Positions 48,076 through 60,029 of a DNA stretch of 64,000 nt are shown here, one piece after another (within the stretch, counting starts at the first letter, position 1; each line of letters begins with the position of its first letter). The notes beneath the pieces were generated by a model that was not told the origin of the DNA, made no database searches, and saw nothing but the letters and a program-made list of their open reading frames with translations. The position numbers and the translations under genes were made by a program. Origin of the DNA: Leguminivora glycinivorella (Eukaryota > Arthropoda > Insecta > Lepidoptera > Tortricidae); assembly GCF_023078275.1 (NCBI RefSeq), contig NC_062985.1, forward strand, positions 3,534,001-3,598,000, read 5' to 3'.

Positions 48076-50990
48076 GACTAGATCAGTGGCTACCAAGACT
48101 ATATCAGAGAAATCCTTTGTATAAAGTGAACAGCATCCCTAACGGTTTAGCTAAGTATTAGACCCAAAAATTACAACAGTTGTCATTTTGAAAACCATCC
48201 ATAAAATTTATCAGTTGTCATTTTTGAGAAATTTCATTGTATGGAGAAAGTGAACACTATCTCTAAACTACTGGAACTGTTAGAGATTTTTGACACATTA
48301 AAGGAGTGTCTTGTGTGGCTACCGTATATATGTTACTTGATAGCGCGAAGAATGATGGAGAAAATAAATAGTGTACTAAAACGTCAAAAACTCATCCGTT
48401 TTATAACCGCTTCATCGCCCTGTGATTGACACTTATCATCCTGATCCTAGTCTGACTACATTGAATGTTAATGTTATTACGCTGAAGGCCTGATAATTGG
48501 CGGTCAATGGTTTAATGCCTCGTATATTTCGACAAAACTGTCAATGATATCGTCGAATCAAAATTTTTCGACATCTACCCCGATTGATCGCTGGCTAAGA
48601 CGCTAATCTAAGACTTAACTTTGTTTCATATCGCTACCTAGGCTCTATACAATAAGCCAGCTATCAAACTATTCGAAGAAAGGTTTTATTTTATGCCCCA
48701 GAGTACCTAGCCAGCTTCACAATCGTTTACGCTTCGTATGCATAGGTATCGTAGCTAGCAGAATCACTCTCCTGTAGTGGCGCAACAGAGCCAGACCGCG
48801 TTTTGGATCGCCACCCACTACCCAGTGTCAACCATTGTCACTTCGGCTAGGCTGCACGTTTATATTTCATATTACATTTGGCAGCTAAGTTCAACATACA
48901 ATTTTGTATTTAGTATCCTTTTGATGTGAATTCAAAATTAAATTTCCTTTGTGTGGAATCGTTTCCCAGTATTTTACTGCTTTTGGCAGGTAGCCCATTC
49001 CTGATGCTGTTAGTGTTTTCTATGTCTGATTACAGAGTAGAATACAAATTACCTTAGGTTGCCCATTACATTGTCCTAGATTTAGAGTATAAGACTAATG
49101 GTGACTGTAGTGAGAATATATTGAAAGTGTGACTTATTCAATGACAAGATTCCGAAATTGTATGACTGCTTTTCCAAGAAGGTACCTACTGGCTCCTAAG
49201 AAGGTCTGGTTCCTAAGCTTTCCCACTTTGATAATTTAATACTTGTGTTAGTGTGAATGAAGTTAAATCATGTGTCCTTATTTGTTGGCACCAGAAAGAA
49301 AATACATTATAGGTAGTAGTTTATATTAAAACTAAGAAAAATAAAAGATAAAAGTAACGATAGACCATCTTTATTTCCAGTAGGTACCTTAGATCCTTAG
49401 AAAAAAGGCACTTACCGAAATGATTTTTATAACTTATCGTAACAAATGCAGACTTTACATTTTGGAAATAAAAAAAGAAACACCAAGTCGATTTGTATAA
49501 ACAGAAACAGTTTTGCTGAATCGTAAAATGTAAGAAGGTATTGAGAAGTTTTTTACAACTTTTAACAGTTCGGCCGGCTGCATCTTCACAATATGCTATT
49601 AAACTACATTGTACCCCGTCTTTATTGTCCGACAATGTCGTATAAGCACCTGTCGTAAAAGTAGCTTAGAAACTTTCAAGTATTTTGTAAATAAAACATC
49701 GTATTAAATGTAAAAGTCTCTGAGTACCTACCAAAAAAGTCTGCTTTGAAATTTAAAAAGGTTTTACAGGCACTACATTATAGCACTAGTGTAAGAAATG
49801 GTAGTTTATGTGCCCATGTTGAAACTTCAAAGGGCCATATGTACTGAAAGACGTCGTGCAATACACGTGCGAAGAGGAAATCGTTTTGATTGCAGTGCAC
49901 ACATTTCGGTCATGTTTTAATTTATCGACACCCGTTTAGGACCTATTTTCGCACTTATATTGTATTGTACTATTTCGGTGTGAGTTTTTTATCATTTTTA
50001 CTACAATTTCGCTTTTGTACAATAGATATTATTTCATACCTGAGAATAAGTTTACGATAATTTATTTGTTATATGTTGTTTAATTTAAAACGTACGAATG
50101 TACTTATACTACTTATACATAAATAAACTTAAAACAAATGACATACTTATAAGAGTAAATAATTTACCGTCTTGTGTTACTTAGTAAAACTCGAATACCT
50201 TTATTTCAAACGTACAGAATACGTTATTTTAATATTTATTACTTGTAATATTTATGTAATTATTCGGAAAAGACATCTATTAATAAAAATCATAGAAAAA
50301 AAAATATGGACCATCTTCCATTATTAGATTTTTTTTTATATACTTATAGGTAAATGAAAAATCACGGTATGAAAGTGAATTGAATACTATGAATAAATGT
50401 GACAAATATGCATAAAATTAATGCGATCGACAGTATTTTAGTTTTGTAAATACAGGTTTTGTGTTAAATTTTAGAATTAAGACTAAATGGGACCAATGAC
50501 ATGTCAACGCAGTATGTGCATTTTTTGATAAAACATAATACAATATTTAATAACTTATATAATGTCAGTACAAACGAACGCATTATGGAAACACAATTTT
50601 TACAATACACTTTTATAAATAATATATTTGTTTTATTCTGGCAACATGAAAATATCGCTCAATAAGACTATAAATTTTCGTCTATAATCGACCTACTCAT
50701 CGACTGGACTAACATAACCTAACATATTACTGATAAACTTACCTATTCTCTTGATAAAATTATGAGTATAAAATATCGCCTACAACGAAGATTTTTGTCT
50801 ATAATTAACAACATATTCTTAAGAAAGAATATGTTGTCTATTTCATTATGGTATCTATTTCAGTTTATAACATATTCTTAAATAAATACCTAATAAAAGC
50901 TACATAAGTAAGCTAAGAAAAAAATAACTTCATTTGCTATTAACTTGCAGAAACGCCTAAACTGTACATTTGACTTTAAAATTGTACATT
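48076..50990. other. Downstream of the transporter, no gene seen
   Basis: It begins with 3'UTR sequence duplicated from after exon 6, including a third short echo near 48231 (TTCATTGTATGGAGAAAG). Otherwise AT-rich. A minus-strand frame of 104 codons at 49321-49635 has no recognisable feature. Confidence 0.4.
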
Positions 50991-50992
50991 TT

Positions 50993-51200
50993 GAACCCCC
51001 GACCCGACGCATAAACCACGGGGTGTTATATCTTTGACGTGTCTGACTGACTGTCTGTGTGTGTTTTTGTCTGTGGCATCGTAGCTTCCGGACGGATGAA
51101 CCGATTTAGATTTAGTTTTTTTTGTTTGAAAGCTGAATTAGTCGGGAGTGTTCTTACCCATGTTTGATGGTAATCGGTGCACTGTGTCGGAATTTTTAAA
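50993..51200 (+). repeat. CCCCCGACGC repeat family, copy 4
   Basis: AACCCCCGACCCGACGC, GGGGTGTTATATCTTTGACG, GTGGCATCGTAGCTTCCGGA and GTTTGATGGTAATCGGTGCA. Confidence 0.7.
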
Positions 51201-52022
51201 AAATTTATTCGTACCTCTTTAGAAAATGCTTATAACGACTATAATAAAATTACGGAGCCTGGGTGTACACCCATCCTTAGTACGCAAACGTTGATGTTAT
51301 TGTACGCTAACTAATTGTAGTATAAAAAATCGCCACCCCCCTTTGATTTCTTATCTGTTATAATTTGTACCCTATTGTAAGGTATTAAGGTTTAAATTAT
51401 GTAGTGTATTTCACTGGTCAAAAAGTCACAAACTCTTTCCATTGGTAGATAATGTAAATAAGTGACCGCTTCTCGGGTGTATTCCAAAATAGGCCTAGGC
51501 ATGCTCAACCTCCGGCGAACGCGATAGTACATCCTTAACAAAGGATTTACCCCAACGTTCTGCGGCTGACTATAAATGGTTTAAGAGACAGAAAACTCCC
51601 CCACAAAAACTAGAAACAACGCGGCAACTTTGAGAAAAAATAAATAAAGTCCTACAGAGTTGAACGTTCAGTCTTACTCTGCTACAAGAGATGAGTTAAA
51701 TAAAAGACTCGGTTTTCTTTTTAAGCAAAATATCTTTTTTCTAAAATGTTAAACGACCGATTCGAACTAAAAGATTTCTGGACTGTTATATTGATCGGAT
51801 ATGTTGTTTTCAAAAGTATAGTTTTTGTTTGTAGAAATGTCACTTTTGATTTGAGTCTTTTGACTAGGTACTAACGAAAAATCTCTAACTTGTGCAGTCT
51901 ATATATGATGAAAAGAAGCAGATCAAACAACGCATGACAAGACAGTGTGAACCACGATTAATAAAAATATGTATACCTATTTAGAAGAGTTATCCAGTGT
52001 AGTATAGTTTTGAAGCGTTGTC

Positions 52023-52135
52023 TAAGAGCCACTTGCACCGATGAAAATGGAGGGTTAATCCACCATTTTATATGGAATTTGACAGTTGACTGCCCACTAA
52101 CCCTGAATTAAGTGGTTGGTGCAAGTGGGCCTTAT
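52023..52135. mobile_element. MITE with GCCACTTGCACC ends, copy 2
   Basis: TAAGAGCCACTTGCACCGAT and GTGGTTGGTGCAAGTGGGCC. Internally it shares ATTTTATATGGAATTTGACA with copy 1 at 40687. Confidence 0.85.
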
Positions 52136-52518
52136 AGGTAATTGATAGATGCTGACTATATACCCACGGCAACTTTCAGAATGCAACGTAAAGTATATCA
52201 ATACCTACTAGCAATAGCATTAGTTATTTTTACTTGTCTCGGAACCAACTATCAGCTAGATAGGCGTTTCTGAGAGAGTTCAGGACGAGGAAACACACTT
52301 TACTCGCGGAAAGTTCCCGGCGATTTTTGTTGTCTTAGAGCGTTTGTTTTCTGGTCTTGGCTAGGAACAAACTTTTATAGCTGTAGCTATTACAACCTGG
52401 GAACTTAAGAGCCCTTGCTGTAGGTATTATACTATATACATAAATACATATACGAGTACATAAATAAACTCATGCCTGTATTCTCAAAAAGGGTAAGCAT
52501 AAAACTGCTCAAATTCCA

Positions 52519-53244
52519 GTGATACTTTTCTTACCAACTAAGAGGTTACTAAGTTTTCACTGGCTGCAAGCTCTCCCATCGCGAGCGATTGGTACTATTC
52601 TGGATCCAAGCAGCTTAAGGATAGCAATATGCTTGAGGCTTGGGTCCAGAATATGTGTTCCGCATACCTGCGTCTGCGGCAAGGACGTGGACCGGCTAGG
52701 CCGACACGGCCTCTCATGTTCCCGAAGCGCCGGCCGAATATTCCGCCACGGCACAATCAACGATTTGGTCCGTCGCGCGCTTGCCACCGTCTCTGTGCCT
52801 GCGGTGTTGGAACCCGTGGACATGACGAGGGACGACGGCAGGCGGCCCGACGGAGCAACGTTGGTGCCGTGGAAACTCGGAAGGACCCTGGTGTGGGACG
52901 CAACGTGTGTCGACACATTTGCTCAGTCCCACATTCAGGGGACCCGCATTCAGGCCGGAGCCGCGGCTGACCAGGCCCAAATACTCAAGCGCCGCAAATA
53001 CTCGTCGTTGCTCAACAACTACGAGTTTGCGGCGCTCGCAGTTGAGACTTTGGGTCCCTGGTCAAACGATATGAAAAAATTCATGGGGGAACTGTCGGCA
53101 CGGCTGGTCGACACCACAGGGGACCCCAGGGCTGGCGCGTACCTCTGTCAACGCATCTCACTGGCGATACAAAGAGGAAACGCCGCCAGCGTCATGGGGT
53201 CCATGCCGCAGTCCGACCTATTAGAAGGGGTTTTCTTTTTATAA
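52519..53244 (+). pseudogene. Retroelement C-terminal region with zinc knuckle and restriction-like endonuclease
   Basis: An open frame of 241 codons matches the region after the reverse transcriptase in non-LTR elements of the restriction-like-endonuclease type: a Cys/His cluster CVCGKDVDRLGRHGLSC, then RRPDGATLVPWKLGRTLVWD (PD...WD, compatible with a PD-(D/E)XK fold), and the C-terminus GDPRAGAYLCQRISLAIQRG-NAAS. GC content is far above the flanks. The catalytic reverse transcriptase is missing, so it is a 5'-truncated copy. The first ~15 codons may lie outside the element. The clade is uncertain; it could also be a domesticated gene, but four other truncated copies in the window argue against that. 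Confidence 0.7.
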
Positions 53245-53504
53245 CAGGGGTATTTTTGTAGGTAAGTTTTAGTTTGTTATTTAGTTTTATTTATAGGTTT
53301 AATTTTATTCATAGGTTTAGTTTAGTTTTCATGTTATTGTTTTAGGTCTTACTAGTTTATATGGTTTTGTGTTTAATTAGTAATAATAAAGTATATGTAT
53401 AGAGGTTAAACGTAAGCGAAGCGAACTTGTGATATTTGATATTGCAGTGCAGTTTGCTATATATACTCATAGCACAGCGCCCACAACACCCGTATCCCAC
53501 AGTC

Positions 53505-54927
53505 GATTTCTACGACACCCACGGGAGGAGAGGGGGTTGTGAAATTCTTAACCCGTCACCACACGGAACATAGAGATGGTTTTAATAAAACAGTGATTAT
53601 GAAATTTTTGCTTCATAGCAACCTGTTAATTGCTAATAGTGGCACTGAAACTTCAGCAGTTTCATGTGATCTTTTCACTTTTGGGAAACAAGCGTTCACG
53701 TATGTATGTATACCTATCAAAGGCAGATATACTTTTTGCCCTTTTTAACCCCCGACGCAAAAACGACGGGGTGTTATACGTTTGACGTGTCTTTCTGTCT
53801 GTCTGCGTGTGTGGCATCTTAGCTCCCGAACGAATGAACCGATTTAGATTTAGTTTGTTTTGTTTGAAAACTGAAGTCAGGAGTGTTCTTAGCCATGTTC
53901 CATGAAAATCGGTCCACTATATCGGGGGTTTTTTCAAAATTTTAATTTTGTGGTTAGGTTATTATATGCATTGACACTGACTATACACAAACGAAGACTG
54001 CATACACCCTGCTATGATGCACTCTTAAGATTGTCTGTCGGCTATCAGCCTGAGTGACATTACACAGCAACCTTTAACCGTCGACTCCAATCACACAAAG
54101 AGCCTTTATGCACCAGTGTCAACTTATAGTGATGGCACCGCGTCGATATTGTACAGTTTTCATTTTTGGTTTTGGAAAACATCACATTGTCACTATTGGG
54201 TCCCATTCGTTCTGCTATTTCTACGCCACCCACGGGAGGAGAGGGGGTTGTGAAATTCTTAACCCGTCACCACACGGAACATAGAGATGGTTTTAATAAA
54301 ACAGTGATTATGAAATTTTTGCTTCATAGCAACCTGTTAATTGCTAATAGTGGCACTGAAACTTCAGCAGTTTCATGTGATCTTTTCACTTTTGGGAAAC
54401 AAGCGTTCACGTATGTATGTATACCTATCAAAGGCAGATATACTTTTTGCCCTTTTTAACCCCCGACGCAAAAACGACGGGGTGTTATACGTTTGACGTG
54501 TCTTTCTGTCTGTCTGCGTGTGTGGCATCTTAGCTCCCGAACGAATGAACCGATTTAGATTTAGTTTTTTTTGTTTGAAAACTGAAGTCAGGAGTGTTCT
54601 TAGCCATGTTCCATGAAAATCGGTCCACTATATCGGGGGTTTTTTCAAAATTTTAATTTTGTGGTTAGGTTATTATATGCATTGACACTGACTATACACA
54701 AACGAAGACTGCATACACCCTGCTATGATGCACTCTTAAGATTGTCTGTCGGCTATCAGCCTGAGTGACATTACACAGCAACCTTTAACCGTCGACTCCA
54801 ATCACACAAAGAGCCTTTATGCACCAGTGTCAACTTATAGTGATGGCACCGCGTCGATATTGTACAGTTTTCATTTTTGGTTTTGGAAAACATCACATTG
54901 TCACTATTGGGTCCCATTCGTTCTGCT
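53505..54927 (+). repeat. 711-bp direct tandem duplication, near-identical
   Basis: ACGGGAGGAGAGGGGGTTGT at 53521 recurs at 54232 (offset 711), and the whole unit repeats to CCCATTCGTTCTGCT at the end of each copy. By eye only a couple of substitutions separate them. Each contains a CCCCCGACGC-family repeat (53746-53950, 54458-54660). Confidence 0.9.
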
Positions 54928-54949
54928 CTTTCCGACCGCAGTGGTCGCT

Positions 54950-55509
54950 GGTCTGACTGAACTAAGGCATTAAGTCCGCCATTTGTACAATTTTATGTCG
55001 TGCAATAAAGTCTAAATGAATAAATAAATAAATAAACTAAATGAGCAAAAGACCTAAAAGAGCGAACTAAATAGTTCGTGGGAGCGATTGAACGAGATCG
55101 GAGCGCTCCGATCAACGAACGAAACGGCGCAAGCATAGTAATAAGTTAAAAACTTAACTAAATATACGTTAGTAGAAAATATAATTACAATTGGACTGAA
55201 CATGCAAGGACATCCAGTGACTGAGGATAGGGCTGTCCATCCTCTCAGCAATCACCTTCAGGAGAGTGTTGGTACTGCCCCGCACGCGCTCGCACAGAGA
55301 CGCCACGTCAGCCGCTTCCGCATCACGGCGTGGAAGCCGTCCGTCATCCAGGCGGCGAACATTCCTGACGCACTACAGCGCCAGGGCAGGCCCAACATCC
55401 CCCTGAAGGCGTTATTGTACTGGACGCGCAGAGCACTGTAGTCTTTTTTAGTGTTATCACTCCACAGCAGGTTGCACGTGTATAAAGTTTGGCAATATAT
55501 TTTTACCAC
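54950..55509 (-). pseudogene. LINE reverse-transcriptase end and 3'UTR
   Basis: The minus frame from 55509 reads DYSALRVQYNNAFRGMLGLP, RCSASGMFAAWMTDGFHAVM and RKRLTWRLCASACG, the region after the catalytic palm of a non-LTR reverse transcriptase. A 3'UTR with (TTTA)n runs toward 54990. Truncated at the 5' side. Confidence 0.7.
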
Positions 55510-56137
55510 GAAGATAGGCCTTTGTGCGTCACATCAACTGGAGTCTTAATTGACGGCCATGAGCGCAATATCCCAAAATAAATCTAGCTAGAGAAATAAT
55601 TTAGTGATCTGAGCTCTCTCGTTTTGGAAGTCAGGATTCACTTTGGATCATTGAGCCAAAACAGTTAAGTAGTTAATTTTTTTAGAGAGGAAAAAGACGA
55701 AGACCAAACTGAGATTTGGTGAGAAGTTGTGTGTAGATATTGATATTCAGATCTCCGTAAGCGCGATGTAGGTTCCATATATATAATTGCGGTCCTAGCC
55801 CGCACTTCGTTGGCAGTAACAGGAGACGTCTTAGAATCCAACCGCGCTAAATAAAATAAAAAATAAAATTCCCGCTCCTCATTCCACGCTATCGACATCG
55901 ACATCACTTGCTTCCACCGCCGCACTACGCCACGCTTTAGAGAAGTGCAATATTTCGGGCGCTCGCGACGGACAAAGGGGACTCCGCGATATCTCTGAGG
56001 ATGCGGGAACTTCGGATACGATGCAATGTGAATGACAAAATGTCGATACGAACATTGATTCCGGAAAATATTTACCTTTTCTGGTTTTCAGGAATAAGGA
56101 TGACGTTACAATAGCCCGAGCTCGGGACCAGGGTATG
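55510..56137. other. No gene recognised; GC-rich patch 55870-56060
   Basis: The patch is unusually GC-rich for this locus and open in two frames, but neither shows a family signature or convincing splice sites. Possibly an element end. Confidence 0.3.
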
Positions 56138-56280
56138 TAGCCAAATGGCACAAACGCTCACGAAACGAAACGCTCGTAGATATCTATCTCTATCGCTCTT
56201 GCGTATTGGCGCGACAGAGCCAGACTACCTTTCGCGGCGTTTCGTTTTCGTTTCGCGTCGCAGAAATGCCATTCGGCTAC
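56138..56280. mobile_element. TAGCC(A/G)AATGGCA-ended MITE, copy 3
   Basis: TAGCCAAATGGCACAAACGC at left and TGCCATTCGGCTA at right. It has the same internal AGATATCTATCTCTATCGC and GGCGCGACAGAGCCAGA blocks as copy 2. A damaged partial relative may lie at 48745-48850. Confidence 0.85.
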
Positions 56281-58030
56281 GGCACCAGGGGGCCAATTTT
56301 TGAATGTGGACCATTCGATTTCGTGAATTTCGTTCAATATATCTCCATTAAAAAATCGTCACGTGGTTAGCGATCAAAAGAGCTGGCCGCGAACACCAAA
56401 GTTTGCAAATTGCGAGCATTCTTGTTCGTGTCGTATTTGATGCCCCGTCTGAACCAGAAGCCGATCCTTTCTTGAATGAATCATTTTACTTACACACCAA
56501 TAGTCATCACTAAAAGTACAGAAGAAGATATTAGGTAAGTAGGTAACGTTTACTAAGTACTAACATACCAATAGATCTACTATACAGTGGATGAAACAAC
56601 GCACTTACTAAAAGCATTAAAAGTATCTGCCGATTCTGCCGTCTGGGTGTTCTAACATACTCGCGAAAGTCACGAGATATACCTACCTAGGTATACATGA
56701 AAGTGCATCACGATGTGATTATATTATACATGGAATAGTCTCCCCGTCCCCGTTCGTGTATGTAGTAGGCTAGCTGGTTTCCTCATAACGTTTTCCTTAA
56801 CATGCAGCTGGCAAAAAATATAAATTGAATAATTAAGTATCGTTACTATAGGTATCGTGTGCAACTTCCAAGAAGTTGCATTTAGAAGATCACGTGAGTC
56901 AAAATACCTACATATAGTATTACTTACTATAGTACTACATACAGTGTTTAGGTACTGGTACTTGTAAATATAATTATGCTTAGTGACACAAAAATTTATA
57001 TTAGTAACTCTTGGAGTTCGCGAGCTATAACTTGGAAAATGGAGTGATTCATATACGGCACCCGAAACTTTCAAAAACGTTTTGACAATAATCATCAGAT
57101 TCGAGTGTGGATTGAAAATTGACACAAAATGAAATGAAGACCTCCGCGAACTACATCAAGGCAGAAACAGAAAGGTAATAACGCTTGAAGCGTGTGTTTT
57201 ATTGATCTAGAGACCATTTCCCTTCTTCATCTATATTTAAAAGCTAAGATTAGACCTGGCAGAGTACCTTCTTACCTCCGCGACTAAAAGTTCGCAGGGG
57301 CCGGTTTCACACTCCAAAAAACATCGCGGTTGCGAACTGAGTAAGACGGCTCAAAGGCGTAATTACAGCCGGGATTTAACGCACGCTTGTGGTCAGATGT
57401 GTGCGGTTTTGGACTAAATATACCTGCTAAGTAGAATGTTTGGGATTTGAGGTCATTTGCAAACGAAGACGTTATGAAAAACTTAATCAATTTTCGAAAC
57501 TTAACTATTGGAATTTTGCAAGCAACCTGTTGTGACGATGACGGATTGTCACTGGCTGAACTTTCTCAATATCAGTAAAGTTGGGATCGAGTGTAGTGGG
57601 CTTAAATCAAATTCACGTCTCAAATACTCACATGGCTTTTATTGCCTATATCACGTTACATGGACCATGGTACATGGTTATGATGGTTAAAGTAAAAACG
57701 TAAAATTACATTTTAAGTAAAATATAAATGTCGTGCCCGGCCGAGCGGTGCAGCGAGAAGAGAGAGAAGAAAAAACAAACGTGCATAGACTTCATAGAGC
57801 AACTCGTCATAGACTATGTATTACTTAAGGGCTACACACACTTTATGACATCTGTCAAGCTCCTTTTTTGACTTTTTCAAAACGTGTAAGAAATGTTCGA
57901 TAGATTGTCAATTAATAACAAAATTCTGGTCGCCGAATCTCTCGGTACGGTACATAAAATTAAGAAAAACTATACCTAGGCGCTCATCCCGTTCTTTTAG
58001 GTAACCGAATGAACAGGACGTACGATTCTC
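56281..58030. other. No gene seen
   Basis: Short frames only, without recognisable domains. Confidence 0.4.
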
Positions 58031-58035
58031 TCACT

Positions 58036-58145
58036 AAGCTTATTTATTTATTTAATCTTTATTGCACAAAACAAATACAACATACAATAGGCAAACTTAA
58101 TGCCATAAAGCATTCTCTGCCAGTCAACCACTAGGCAAAGCAGAA
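58036..58145 (-). repeat. Non-LTR element 3' end
   Basis: TTATTTATTTAATCTTTATT, GCACAAAACAAATACAACAT and ATTCTCTGCCAGTCAACCAC form a retroelement 3' end on the minus strand, related to 3126-3260. Confidence 0.55.
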
Positions 58146-58629
58146 AAGTCACGAGGTAAGTTCAAACTTAGATACCTAATTCAGCTTAGAAATTATGATC
58201 ATCGATCCGTCCATAACACAAAATGCCATGTAGGAGAGTACAAGAGTAATAAAGCAGTAGCCAAAAATTATGCAAATTTTATATCTTAATTAAGAAAAAT
58301 GAATCCTCAGGGTAACTCGAGTAGCTTCAGGAACGAGGCACGCACATACATGAGACAGCACTTTGTACGGTACCCATGTGCCTAATAGGTACCTAAGTGC
58401 TTCTAATTATCTTACCTAAGTTGTTTCGGAGGAACATTTACCATAAGGCACTTAAGGATGATACGAGTACTAAAACGTGGAAAGCTTGACGCAGATGACT
58501 CAGCAATGTTTAAGCTCGAACTAATTGTTTTCGAGTTTTAGGTAATAATGGTATTCAAGAACTGCGGCAAAGGGCTACCAACGGTCAATATGTAATTGGA
58601 AGCAAATATTTAATGAATAGTACCTACAT

Positions 58630-58870
58630 TGTGTATTAAGGGCGGAAATATAAGGATTTGAAGCCCGACGCCGAAGGCAGAGGGCTTTCATAACTCGAGT
58701 TTGTAATCCTTCAGCCGCCCGTGATATACTTATAAGTACACAATGTTTTTCATCACACTCGCGATAATAACCAAATTTTAACCTACATGTATTAAAATAC
58801 CTACGCTTACATTTCGAACATTCGTCCGCCATCCAGGTATTCACTTACCGCCCTAGGGCGGTAAAATAGC
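58630..58870. repeat. Repeat with a perfect TTACCGCCCT/AGGGCGGTAA palindrome
   Basis: The 20-bp palindrome is at 58848-58867; GGGCGGAAATATAAGG and AAGCCCGACGCCGAAGGC lie upstream. Looks like a dispersed repeat; not classified. Confidence 0.45.
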
Positions 58871-59173
58871 TCATTGCGTATCAGTATGCAGCCATTTACT
58901 AGCGAGTGTGATGAAAAATAATATTTAGACCCACTTGCAGCAAAAAACATTTATTTCTTTTAAAATCCTATGTGGCCTAAGAACTATTATTACGTTCGAC
59001 ATTTTTTCAACTGGCATCATAAAAGTAAGGGTTATTTTTTTTCACATTCAAGTCGGTTCAATTCCCAGACGAAGCAAGTAATTTTTAGAAAACTTTCACT
59101 TCCAAAAAAAGAGGTATCTCGAAAACAGTAGAGTATCAAATAGGCAGATGTTATTTATATTTAAAGAAATCTG

Positions 59174-59528
59174 TATACAGAGTGGGGCCTGTAACAAAGG
59201 CGAAGAATTGAACTCTAGGCTATTCTCCTTATACTGATCAACATTTGTTCGGCGACTTTTAAAAATAACTTGTATTTTGATTTTTATCACCCTTGAAAGT
59301 GTTTTCTAAGAGGTAATGTATTGCAAATTCTGTTAAGTTTTAAGTGTGACAGACAACGTCAATGACAACAATAATGGCGTACATTGAAGCTAATATTTAT
59401 TTTGTATGAAAAATGAAAAATTTAAAGACTTCATAATTTTTAAAAGTCACTGAACAAATGTTGATCAGTATAAGGAGAATAGCCTACAGTTCAATTCTTC
59501 GCCTTTGTTACAGGCCCCACTCTGTATA
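59174..59528. mobile_element. MITE with TATACAGAGTGGGGCC ends (TA target)
   Basis: Inverted arms of about 110 bp: CAGAGTGGGGCCTGTAACAA and TTGTTACAGGCCCCACTCTG, continuing inward through AATTGAACT, GGAGAATAGCCTA and AACATTTGTTC. TA steps flank both ends, which suggests a Tc1/mariner-type origin. No transposase. Confidence 0.85.
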
Positions 59529-60029
59529 TATTCAAAAACTAAGATTATACAAGATAAAAAGTTTAGTTAAGATTAGTAGGTACCTAAAATAAATCCAATT
59601 GCAGATGTACCTAGTGTGTAATGTTATATATATACAGATTAGTTTATATTTTATCCGATACTGTTGTTTCTGACTGTAGGTAGGGCTGTAGGTACACTAG
59701 GTACCTACCGGACACGTGACAGGTATAATGTACCTAGGCTCAATTGATCTGGGGTTTACCACAAAGTCAATTCTATTAATTTTATTGGAAACCGCATATT
59801 TTCCCTGTGTAAATTATCACCTTTTTTATACCGATACCTCATAGTTAATAATCTAAATTAGCTGGAAAGATACATATCTTCCTACAACATTGTAAGCCAG
59901 TTTTAAATACATAGGTACCTAGTAATAATGATTAAGGTTATTTCATGTAGTATTAACTTACTGTGATTAAGTAATCGCGAATAATTCAGAGCGCCTCAAA
60001 CCTTGCAATATTTAGTGAAAAATCTTTCG

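Noticed and set aside
49321..49635. A 104-codon minus-strand frame as a gene
   Set aside because: No recognisable domain, AT-driven composition and no splice or conservation evidence; likely chance.
55879..56151. A 90-codon minus-strand frame in the GC-rich patch
   Set aside because: Competing open frames exist on the other strand and no family feature is visible; the frame is probably a GC effect.
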